Shown: positions 1-9,681 of the stretch, piece by piece
Layout of the letters: each line of letters starts with the position of its first letter
Numbering within the stretch: position 1 is the first letter of the stretch
Made by a program: the position numbers and the translations under genes
The notes under the pieces: model-generated
Databases searched by the model: none
What the model was told of the DNA's origin: nothing
What the model saw: only the letters and a program-made list of their open reading frames with translations
From: Pleurobrachia bachei
Lineage: Eukaryota > Ctenophora > Tentaculata > Cydippida > Pleurobrachiidae
DNA: 22,466 nucleotides
Assembly (NCBI GenBank): GCA_000695325.1
Contig: AVPN01000175.1
Location: 60,582-83,047, forward strand
Direction of reading: 5' to 3'

Positions 1-64
1 TGAAAACATCACATGCCCATATTAGGTCAACTCACCCTATCCCTATCTCCCGATGTTGACTCAC

Positions 65-1616
65 CTAGTATAACTTCAGGGGCCATCCAATCTACACTGC
101 CCACTTGGGAAAGTGCCCTCTCATTACTAACTGACATGGACTTGGCAAGCCCGAAGTCTGTTATCAGTGCTTCAGCAACATCCATCACCTGGTGTAAAGA
201 TAACAATGTGTTAATTAGTTGTTAATTGGTTGTTAATTAGTTGTTCTCAACAAGGCAACTGTTAAGTAAAACTTATTTCTGTGGTGATATTTAAGATATA
301 TGTCAAAGTGATATCATTGTTTCTAAAATCCCATCCTTTGACAGATGTCAGTGCTTATATCTGACGTTCGATCACATTAAAGACAGATGTTCTAGAGTTT
401 TCTACTAGAATTGACAATTAGTATTTGTAACGTCATTGCATACGTCCCACCGGCTGGAGCGTTACGTAGGCTACTGCACAGTGAATAATATAATATGGTG
501 TTATAGCGAATTATGATGGTGAGCAGTTATCACTGCTAAAACACATCTTATTTTATAAAATTAAATTTCCGTTTCATACATAGGGGTGTTGATATTTTTG
601 ACTTTTGGCTGGTTTACCAAAATTTGGTAACAATGTCTTTCACAAAAAACTTTCGGCTATATGAGGTGCCATTTCAGTTGTATTTTGACTTTTGACTGAA
701 ATTGAATATGGTATGCCAGATTCCTTTTGACTTGATGTAATTTATGGAAACTTGAAATATCACATAAACAGATAACTGATACGTGGTGTGCGTGTGTGCG
801 TGTTATAGCAAAAAGAGCCATTCCTCCCAACCATTTTAGACAGGTGGTTAAGGTGTAATGAAGCTATCAGTGCTATTAAACCACAAAATATTGTACCCTC
901 GCCCCCTCGTGTGTGACGACGAGAGATACACGCTGACCACAGAAATTTGTCACTGATAGAAAGATATTCGGGGGTAGGGGGAGAGAAATGAAGAAATGAA
1001 GGTAGGGAGAGAGAGAGAGAGAAGGACGAGCAGAATTGGTTAGAATGAGCCCCCTGACAGATAAGAGAGTGACGTTAAGAGAGTGACGTTAAGTTACGTA
1101 TTGTGCACCGTTACTTGCCACTTGGTAAAGACAGAACGAAAAAGAGAAAACAAGGGAGAAAGATATAGATTGGACTGTATAAAGAAAGAATTAGGAAAGA
1201 AACGTGGTGCCTTTGTTGTTGCCTGTTGGAGCGTGCACCCTTGCAGTAACAATTCTTTCTATAATTACCTTGCAATGAAATATGCTAACTACATACATGC
1301 ATATTAAATATTGTCCGAATGATAAGAATCTCAGCATAACGCCCCACGACGAATCTCTACTGAACAACAATCTTGATATATCCACCGAGTCTCACGCATA
1401 CACCATCTTATTGCCCACCACACGCTCGTACAAAGAAGTTCCGCTGATACCAACCAAGTGTTCATTCTCTCTCCCTCTTTCTCACTGTCTCTCTCTCCCT
1501 CTTCCCTCTCTCTCTCCACCCTTTCTCTCACACACCCTTACACCGCATGTTATCACTTGGGAGGCTGCATAAACCAGTGTGGGAGAGATAGGGAGATGGA
1601 GAAGAGAGGTAGGGAT

Positions 1617-1701
<85 letters not shown>

Positions 1702-4700
1702 AGGAGACAACACTAACTGCTCTAACTGATTACTGACAAACTGACAAACAAACCCCTGCATTTCCACATACGATATGAATCCTGCATAACAAGGGGACTA
1801 CTTGAAATGGGTACCCCTCCTCCTTTCATGAATCTCTTTTCTTTGCTTTTGTCCATCACTTCTAAAACATGTCTAGATCTACTCTCTAGGGAGAACTTGA
1901 CGCAGTACACTTTTATGAACCACATCTTTTATCAAGACACGCATACCTTTGTTACATCTCCTATTTAACGTTAAACGGATAAAAAATGAACGTTACACAC
2001 AGTTGTATACACATTATCCCCACATGTCTGACCTATACCAAACCCAGAGAGAACAAGGTCAGTGTGTGTTTGAAATGATAATTGTACAGTGGAGCACATG
2101 TGGTAATTAATAAGGGAAACACCACCAGCCGTTATAAAACTCCTGGTATAGTTTCGATAACCTCTTTTACTATTTAGGAACTCCAGAATACAATATTAAA
2201 TAACCCCATTCGCCTTTTTGTTATTCGCAATTTTTTCTTCCAACAAGTAGCTCTTTATGTAAATACCCCCACACACACAAACACGCAATCCTACCTTTTC
2301 GTGCTCAGCGGAGACACGCAGGAGTATGTTTTTGGAGGTGAGGTCTCTATGCATTATGTTCCGCTCGTGAAGATAGGCCATCCCACTGGCTATGTTCTCA
2401 GCAATACAAAATCTACTGATGTAGGAAATATCGAATTTATCGTTCGCTAGGAAGTCCTCTAGAGTTCCACCATTTATGTACTGGAAGGGGGGAGTGTGTT
2501 ATGTGGAGTGGGGGAGGGGGGAGATATTATGTGGACTGTCTAGAATGAATACCACCGTTTTGTAATGTGCGGGTAGTATGTGATGTTGGGCGAATACGAC
2601 AGGTCAAGAACGGCTCCTTGTCTCGCATTATAAGGGTTAGACTTTTACGAGTAATTAGAAAGGGCAACTCATTAGCGTCAAAGAGAACGAAAGAGAGGGG
2701 GGAGGAAGGGTGAACAAATGATTTGAGAGCAATGGCTCCTTCAAAAGAGGGGAAAGAGAGGAAAAAAGACAGAGAGAAAGGAGTGGAGTAATTTGAGGAA
2801 CTATGTCTTGACTTTACTACTACGGACGATAATCCTACATACATCCACCCACTATAGCCATTCTGATCTCCCCGACTGTCCTCGAGTCATCATGGGGACC
2901 TCTCAGATCAGAAATGTGCTCCTCAACCTCTCTCTTCTATTCTTCCCGACTCCCACTTCTTCCAAAATCCCTCCACGTCGGAGACACTTCAAGATCCAGG
3001 GCAGCGATGCTTCTCGCATCAGACTCTGCGATCGGTACCAACAAGATTACCACTGGGTATCGTGTATGTCGGTTGGAGTAAGACTGAGTTACTGGGGTCT
3101 CCCCTATATTATCCATCAAGGCTAGCATGAATATACTATCAGAATAGACCAAGATGAGGGGGAGAACTCAGTATCCCAGGTTCCTAAGACGTCTTTAACA
3201 AACAAACAAACAAAGCCGAGTGGGTAGGAGATAAATTAGGTTTACCATCTTACATTTTGCATAAAAATAAAACGACCCAACCTAGATGTGCATTATGTTC
3301 CGTTTCCGTGCTTTGTAAATGGTGCCAATAAACCACATTAACCGATTGGACACAGCATGCAGGAAAGTTGGGCTAATTGTTTCTTTTTTTCTCTCAACAT
3401 AACAAGAAATAATTTCTAAACGCACAGTGTTCACATGACTCACCTCTAGAAGTGGATACAGATTTCCGTTGTCAGTAATACATACTCCCAGGAACCTGAA
3501 AGAGTGTTATTTGAAGAACAAGAAGAGGGAATGGGAGAGAGAAAAGGTACGATAAAGTGAAAGAAGAGGGAAATGTGGAGAGCTGAAGCATGTACTCTGC
3601 ATAAATCATAAGGTGATTTAGGAAAAGGTTTTGTTCCCCGGCCTCATAATTTATGGGCCACCATGTATACAATTTAATGTATACAATTTATGGTATACAT
3701 TCATGGATTCAGTCTCAGAAAGAGAGCGAGGGGAGATTGAGCGAGAGATAAAGAGAGGAGGAGAATAAGAAGATGGAGCGAAATAGAGATGCTACTACAT
3801 TGGGATAGGGAAGGTTGAGTGAAGGGCAACAAATCGTGCCTTGTGACTCATACAACAAGTAAGAAGAAATGATGAATAGGAGATGAGAGTGGAGAAAGAT
3901 AATTTTAGCAAATCCTGACAAAGAAATATGGAACGTCTGTAGCAATACCTTTTACCGTGACAAAGAATAAGTAAAAAGGAGAGAGAGAGTGAGAGACAGA
4001 GGGGAGAAAGAGAGAGAAGATGTAGAAGGAAAATAGATATGTGTATTCATAGAACAATAAATATCTATCGACAATGCATTAGCATCTATATTTTAAGTGG
4101 TACATTTGTTATATGTAGCCAGGAGAAGCAAAGTTATAATGAAGTATGAACAGTGTTCAAATAAGGAGGCACTAACTCAAGTACATAACAGTCGGACCCC
4201 GATTTAGTGGCATCGTCGGGGAAAATAGTTTTGTCCACTAAATCGGAGTCTGACTGTACTTATTCAGGTATATAATAGGTATCAACATCAATTTTTATTC
4301 AATTAGCACTAACTTTACAATGTTGGGGTTATCCAGACTCCTCATTATGTTAATCTCATTCTGTGTGATCTTCGACTCGTTCTGTTTGCTAGTTTTCAGC
4401 ACCATGACTCTCCCATTACTTCGAATCTAAAACAGAATCTGTTCAAAAGTTAGAACAGGATTGATTCAAGAATCAAGACGACCCAGTGGTCATTTTAAAG
4501 ATTTGAACAAAAAAGACCCGAAAACTGTGAAGAGATAAAAGTAATGCAGGTGAACACTAACCTTGAACACCTCTCCCCAAAACCCCTCTCCAATCTGTTC
4601 ATGAGTGTATTTCGCTTCATTGAACTTTATCGTTTGTAGACCTTGCTTCTGTAATTCCCTAAACAGAAAATGTGTTGCAAAATAAGAAAGGAAAAGTGGT

Positions 4701-4860
4701 TTTAATTATGATTTCACTCCACATTGCTGCCGTGAGATCGGCAGTGCAACTCCATGCATCCCATAAGAAATACATGTGTTGCACAATCTGGTACACTTTA
4801 GCAGAATCCTTACTCGATAAGAGAAGCTTGATGGCCATTGGATTCACGTCTCTCATCCAT
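65..4860 (-). CDS. TESK/LIMK-like protein kinase, six exons, C-terminus beyond left edge
   Basis: Seen: exons on the minus strand at 4860-4814, 4658-4562, 4426-4314, 3495-3444, 2480-2295 and 188-65. All have AG/GT borders and the phases chain without error, giving 206 codons plus one base. The start ATG (4860) has an in-frame TGA just upstream, and the protein begins MDERRESNGHQASLIE. Kinase landmarks in order are the glycine loop GEGFWGEVFK, VMVLK with the ATP-binding lysine, FLGVCITDNGNLYPLLEY, the hinge-side NGGTLEDFL, the catalytic loop HRDLTSKN, DFGLAK and WMAPEV. Known: HRDLTSKN and VMVLK are typical of TESK1/2 in the tyrosine-kinase-like group, whose members phosphorylate cofilin; LIMK usually has DLNSHN. 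All catalytic residues that can be seen are intact, so an active enzyme is likely. The kinase domain sits close to the N-terminus, as in TESK. Uncertain: whether exon 1 is the true first coding exon, and the TESK versus LIMK assignment. Confidence 0.88.
189..2294. other. Large intron of the kinase gene, with microsatellites
   Basis: This 2.1 kb stretch separates the catalytic-loop exon from the DFG exon. It carries CT-rich tracts (about 1465-1530), a GAGAGT/GA tract (1617-1695), a doubled TAAGAGAGTGACGT near 1062-1090, and a threefold GTTAATTAGTT-like repeat near 208-245. An open minus-strand frame at about 1925-1725 has no kinase motif and no convincing splice borders. No other gene was recognised. 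Confidence 0.6.
1617..1695. repeat. (AGTGAG)n / (GA)n microsatellite
   Basis: About five AGTGAG hexamers (1617-1650) pass directly into a pure GA dinucleotide run (1653-1695). Open frames across it on either strand are by-products of the low-complexity sequence. Confidence 0.95.
2481..3443. other. Intron of the kinase gene
   Basis: The stretch lies between the FLGV exon and the catalytic-loop exon. It has purine-rich tracts (about 2690-2790) and a short AAAC run near 3196-3214. A 110-codon plus-strand frame at 2793-3125 shows no domain and no codon pattern that suggests a gene. Nothing else was recognised. Confidence 0.5.
3496..4313. other. Intron of the kinase gene, containing a small inverted-repeat element
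   Basis: The sequence is GA-rich (3715-4020), with short GTATAC palindromes repeated near 3663-3697. The only clear structure is the foldback element at 4188-4257. No coding exon was recognised. Confidence 0.5.
4188..4257. mobile_element. 70-bp foldback/MITE with 23-bp terminal inverted repeats
   Basis: The left arm 4188-4210 (starts ACAGTCGGACCCCG) and right arm 4235-4257 are reverse complements with two mismatches, around a 24-bp loop. Measured from CAGT (4189) to ACTG (4256), the right flank is TA and the left flank is AA, so a TA target duplication with one change is possible. CAGT ends and TA targets are usual for pogo/Tigger-type elements, so a pogo-like MITE remnant is inferred. It encodes nothing. 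Confidence 0.6.
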
Positions 4861-6019
4861 ACGGGTTCATTTCTACACTTCACCTACCATAAATCTATCA
4901 AACATTGATACGTTATTGGGACTAGAGGAGAGTATGAAAACGTTAACACTCCGAATAAGGCATTATGCCTTGACAATCGAGCAGGGACGGGCCCCTTGGG
5001 TGTTCGGCCCCCCTTGGGTGTTCGGCCCGAACTTCGGGACCAGGGGCGACAGCCTCGGTGTCCCCTACACCCCCCCACTTTGGAGGTGTTCGTCTTAGGT
5101 CCCCGACATGGCCCGGTGTGGGTTAAGGGGACGAAATCGAGAAAAAAAATCAATTTTTCTCGCTTTTGGAGATTTTAAAATTTCGGGCAAAAATGAAAAA
5201 ACGTTAAAATCGATGAAATCGGTATTTCTGTAACGCGCAAAAAACAAAAAACCCGCGCAGCTGCGCGCGCGTCTTATTTTATTGAAGCTCTTAAAATAAA
5301 AATTTTAAACATGTTTTTCAGATTTTTGAAAACTTCAAGAAGTTTTTGTTTGGAATGCGCTTCAATCCCCTCGTTTGCGACGCCGCGCCACACCGCAACG
5401 AGGGCCTGTAGCATATGCCAAAGTTTTTGTCTTCTTTCAGACTTAACTGTAGGCTGTAAGGTTGAAAAGCGCTGCCTTATCCCATTATTATTTGGGCTAG
5501 CAGCGTTTGCCAAGCTGTAAGGCGTTCAACTATCCCACTCTTTGCTTCACGCTTTTGCTACCAAGGCCTTAATGTGTTTCACAAGCCTAAATACCGATTA
5601 GCGTCCTATTACAGTTTGGAGACACGCGGGATAAGGCAAGTGACAGGTGACCCATGACAGGAGGAGCACTAAAGCGTTGAGAGTACATAAAAATGTCATG
5701 CAATCAAGTTATCTGAAATCTTGTTAATAATCTGCTACTGGTGACTACTGAGTACTGAGTCGACTGCTCTCATCTCTGGCCTCTGGGTCACCCAGACTGG
5801 GTGGTTCACAGTATCACGCATGAAAATCACCCGTGGCCAGTGACGAATCTCCGTGACCATTTCATGCTGTGACAGACTCACACTGTGTCCCACCTGCCGC
5901 CCCCGGCGTTTAAACTTTTTAAAGGTCATACGCAGTTTCGTGTATGACACGCCGTACGGTTAAATTTATGTGTTTCATTCTGCTATTCGGTTGTGTAACT
6001 ATTATTTCTCTCCCAGATA
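4861..6019. other. Divergent intergenic region with a G+C-rich patch
   Basis: This region lies between the kinase start (minus) and the coiled-coil gene (plus), so it should hold both promoters and 5' leaders. About 4980-5130 is unusually G+C-rich, and 5160-5300 is A+T-rich with CGCGC runs. Near 5785-5803 there is a perfect CACCCAG-A-CTGGGTG hairpin, and near 5924-5948 a GTCATAC/GTATGAC stem. Open frames here (for example minus 5513-5274 and minus 5950-5735) match no family I know. The abrupt change in composition suggests old repeat material, but no element ends were identified. Confidence 0.45.
4992..5028. repeat. Two-copy 18-bp G+C-rich tandem repeat
   Basis: CCCTTGGGTGTTCGGCCC occurs twice head to tail (4992-5010 with one extra C, and 5011-5028) and is followed by GAACTTCGGG, which can pair with part of the unit. 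It is non-coding as far as can be seen. Confidence 0.8.
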
Positions 6020-7490
6020 ATGTACATGCTCCATAGAAACAATGGTGCCCATCCAGTTTCAGGGGTTGTGGGACGTGTTGTGGGACGTGTTGGCATCAGA
6101 TCAGCACAACTGCAACCCTCAAACAGTTTAAATCTCTCACAACGATCTGAAAATGCAAACCGTGTTTCTGAACTGGAAGCAGAAATTGATCGCCTAAAAG
6201 TTTACTGTAACTCAGCGCCAGAAGAAGAGAAGCGAGAGCTGTTAGTAGACTGTAATTTAAGATTACAAGTTGAGAACGAGCAACTAATCAGACAGAGAGA
6301 TCTCCAAAATGAAAGAATAGCAGAGCTGGAAGGAAAAGTTGAGAACTTGTCGGAGGTGCTTGGAACTCTGAAACTTGAGAAGCGGGAGTTAGGGGATGAA
6401 ATTGCAGCATTGTTGGATGATCGAGCAACGAGGGAGGCTGCTCTGGAGAAAATTTACCGAAAATTCACACACACCCTAACAGATCTAAAATCGAAAGATG
6501 CGTCAGAGGAAAGGTTGGTTGAAATGCACGATCTTCTGTCAGAGAAGGTGTCAAAAGTTCAACAAGAGTTGAAACGATCTGAGGAGCTTATCTTTGACAT
6601 CACCGAGATGACATTATTTATGAAGGAGCAGTTAGGAATGTGGTTGCCTGCCCTTTGTGAGAGATCAGGTGTGGCATCAGGACTCGTTCCATGGCACTTG
6701 TTTCTAACAGGTCGACAATACCTTTGGGTGTTGTTTCTATATCGGAGTTTGGAAATGCTGAAGGGACTGCAGACTAGTTTTAGGGACAATTCTAACCCTG
6801 TACAGGATGGGAAGTTAAGGAGTGAGAAGAAACGATTGGATAAAGTGGTTTTAGAACAAGCTGATGAAATTCAATCCCTAAAAGAAAGGTATACTCATGT
6901 TTTCTCGGCATGTAAACATAAAACATAAAATAAATTAATTGACGATATAAACTGACATTTGACAATATTACCCCCTCTCTTCCCTTCTCTCATTTCAATC
7001 CCCCATTTCAACCTCCCCCATTCATTCCCCAGGGTAGAATCACAGAAAGCACTCCTCCAAAAGCAAAGTACCAACTTGGATAGGTTGATTGAGGAGAGAG
7101 TTGAGAGTGGTGAATTAATGGAGCAGGTCTTTAGTCAAGTTAGGGAATTACAGGAAACGAACGAACAAATCTCTGCAACCTGTGAACGGGCTTCAAATCA
7201 GGTATGTAATCTGGTGTATCATTGTCCCTATCTAAAATTCTAGTCGATCCAATCTCTTTTTGCATCAGTGATCTGCCAAAATCAGTGAAAGTATTGAATT
7301 CCTTGACTGAAAACTTCCCCTAATATAACTCTTCATGTTTCAGCTGATAAAAAAGACGGAGGAGGTTGAATCATTTCGGGAGCAGGTCGAGATGTATGAC
7401 GAGGTCCTTCATACTGTAAAATCTAAAATGCTGGCCACGGGTAACGCACTCCCAAGTTCATTACGTGTTGTTCTAAAAGAACTGCTCTAG
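6020..7490 (+). CDS. Coiled-coil protein of unknown family, three exons
   Basis: Exons are 6020-6888, 7033-7201 and 7344-7490 (TAG). The junctions AG|GTATAC...CCCCAG|G and CAG|GTATGT...TTTCAG|C keep the frame, giving about 394 residues. Residues ~45-200 and again from ~260 to ~380 are rich in Glu, Leu, Lys and Gln with heptad-like spacing (for example NRVSELEAEIDRLK, LRLQVENEQLIRQRDLQNER, LIKKTEEVESFREQVEMYDE), so long coiled coils are likely. A hydrophobic break at residues ~213-245 (MWLPALCERS... to ...LWVLFLYRS) interrupts them. That break could be a retained intron, because GTGTGG...TAACAG within it is 42 bp, or a real non-helical link. The first ATG of the frame follows a TCTCCCAG, so an upstream exon is possible. 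I do not recognise the family; structural or centrosome/vesicle-tether roles are common for such proteins, but that is only a guess. Confidence 0.75.
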
Positions 7491-8091
7491 CGAAATAGTT
7501 TATACTCAGATAGCCGTATTCCCTTTGTTAAGGGTCCGGGTTTCAGAATATGGAGAAATGGGGTAGTGCCCAGATATCGTAGCATGGTTTTTCAAATTTT
7601 GAATGACATCCCAATTCCGGGTTATTATGTATGCAATGTATTGTAAATTTAGCACTTTTCTACCAGACTTAAGTAAAGTCATGCTTTGATTATTTCTCTA
7701 CTAATTCCCTCGTCTCTTCCCCCATCCCGGTTCCCATAGTTTGCACATCCCTTTTCCCATGGTAGTAGAATCATGATAAATGTTACCCCTCTGTTTTTCA
7801 TTCATAAAACTTAAACATTTTGTTGTGGCAGTAGCATTAACAAAATTAGCAACACCCACATTGTTGGTATCTTGCCATGCTGCAACCGCTCACTTCATGA
7901 TACATTGTGCCCTCTTTGTCCCATTAATTTCCCGTGATTCGGAACACGCGCAAAGGTTTACCTTTGTAAAGCGCAACAATCAGCATTGGTATGGCGCGGC
8001 GTTACCAATACAAATCACCCTCCATTTCCCAGTTTCCAGTCCCCTTGCCCCGGCTGATCTCACTAACTCCCCCCGTGTATATTCTCTAGTT
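7491..8091. other. Intergenic region between coiled-coil gene and PRPF38B
   Basis: This 600-bp same-strand gap should include the 3' end of the coiled-coil gene and the promoter and leader of PRPF38B. A plus-strand frame is open from 7780 into the PRPF38B first exon, but the extension has no similarity to that family, and TTCTCTAG lies just before the chosen ATG. No clear TATA box or canonical AATAAA was noticed. Confidence 0.5.
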
Positions 8092-8869
8092 ATGTATGAA
8101 GCTCCATCAGCAGGACGTCCGGGAGAGGAAGATGAAATTCAGGATTATGAAGATGAAGCGGATCTTGTGAGTCTAAATCTTGTTTGTATGGGGTGAGGCA
8201 CGTCCGTGGCGTATATCTTGTTTGGTAGAACATGTTTGTTTGTTATAACAACTCATAACCGGGGTGCGGTGAGAGAGAGAAAGGGTCGAGGAGGGGAAAA
8301 TACTCTGGGTTCGATCAGGACAAAATAAATAGAAATCGATCCATATAAGGATTGCAACTTTGATTCGTGATTTGTTGTTTATTTCGTGCATGCAGTTAAA
8401 AGCTGGCATTGTCCCAGTAGACATACAGCTTGTTGCAGCTATTTCTATGCTCGACTGCAGCAGCTTTCAGTATAGAATATATGAGCTAAATTTAGGCTTG
8501 CGTAACCTCTGTTGTTTTTCAGGAATTTCAAGAGAAGTGGCGAAATATTCCCAAGACTCTAACACCATACGGTGAGTTATACCATTATACCCAGTCGAGG
8601 AAATCGGCGGAAGGCTGTGTTTTTCTTAAATTTCTGACAATTTTTTCTCATTTTTCCTCCCGAAGTCACTCTGGCATCATTGACAAGAAGATGTTACATT
8701 TGACATCGAGCTTCAACCAAAACCCAATACATCTCTCTCTCTCTCTTTCTCCCTCTCTCTCTTTCTCACCCCCCTCTCTCTCTCTCTTTCTCTATCACTA
8801 TCTCTCTCTCTCTATCTCTCTCTCTCTCTTTCCATCCCCCTCTCTCTCTCTCTCTTTCTCTCTCTATCA

Positions 8870-8909
<40 letters not shown>

Positions 8910-9643
8910 ATCTGTCTATCTCTGACTATCTTCTATTCCAAGGTAACGAGCGGACGATGAACATGAACAGTTTGGTGCTGACTAACATCCAGAACAGCAA
9001 CTATTTCAAGTATCAACTGTACGAACTGCACACCTACCACCAAGTGATCGACGAGATCGTAAAAAAGGTAAAATTGTTTTGGAGCCGGGGTTTACAAGAA
9101 TTTACAAAGTTTACAAGAGTTTACAGAGGGGATTTGTTTTAAACGAGTCGTTATAGTATGTTGTATTTGCTCCTTTTCTAAATATCTTAGTTATTTCAAA
9201 ACTAAGAGAGTGAGGAAGTTAGAGATTTGAGTGGCTAAAAGTTTATGAGGCACATTACTAGGACAATGAATAAGAGTGATAATCACACATCTAATAATGT
9301 GTACTATAACAAGTTACCTGGAATTAAAATCAGTACAGTTCCTTCCCCGGTTCCAAGTCCATCTCTGCTGCAGTCGTATCATAGAGAATCAATTGGGTTG
9401 TCATGATATTATTAGGGCATGTATGTAATTATGAATGATACGTTATCCGAAATGTCCTCCACTGTGCCGCACAAAGTTGTAAAATTCTGCTCGTTCTTAA
9501 TGATGACCTGCGTCCCATTTTTCCGAGTATCGTCTCTGAAACATGATTTAAGTATTTCAATGAATTAATTGAACCAGTGGGTATACGATTTCATAACTTT
9601 GCACAAAAATAAGCAGGTTAGTTCATTCATCATTACCAGACAC

Positions 9644-9681
<38 letters not shown>

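Noticed and set aside
1725-1925. Minus-strand frame as a possible kinase activation-loop exon
   Set aside because: It has no DFG or APE motif, and the real DFG exon with matching phase is at 188-65.
5274-5950. Opposing open frames suggestive of a small gene or transposon remnant
   Set aside because: Both strands are open over similar lengths, with no motif, splice border or terminal repeat.
7780-8091. Longer N-terminus for PRPF38B from the in-frame ATG at 7780
   Set aside because: The extension has no similarity to the family and includes a likely leader or splice-acceptor region; the ATG at 8092 is followed by the usual acidic lead-in.
8691-8960. Ser/Leu-rich frame over the CT tract 5' of exon 3
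   Set aside because: It is a microsatellite translation only.
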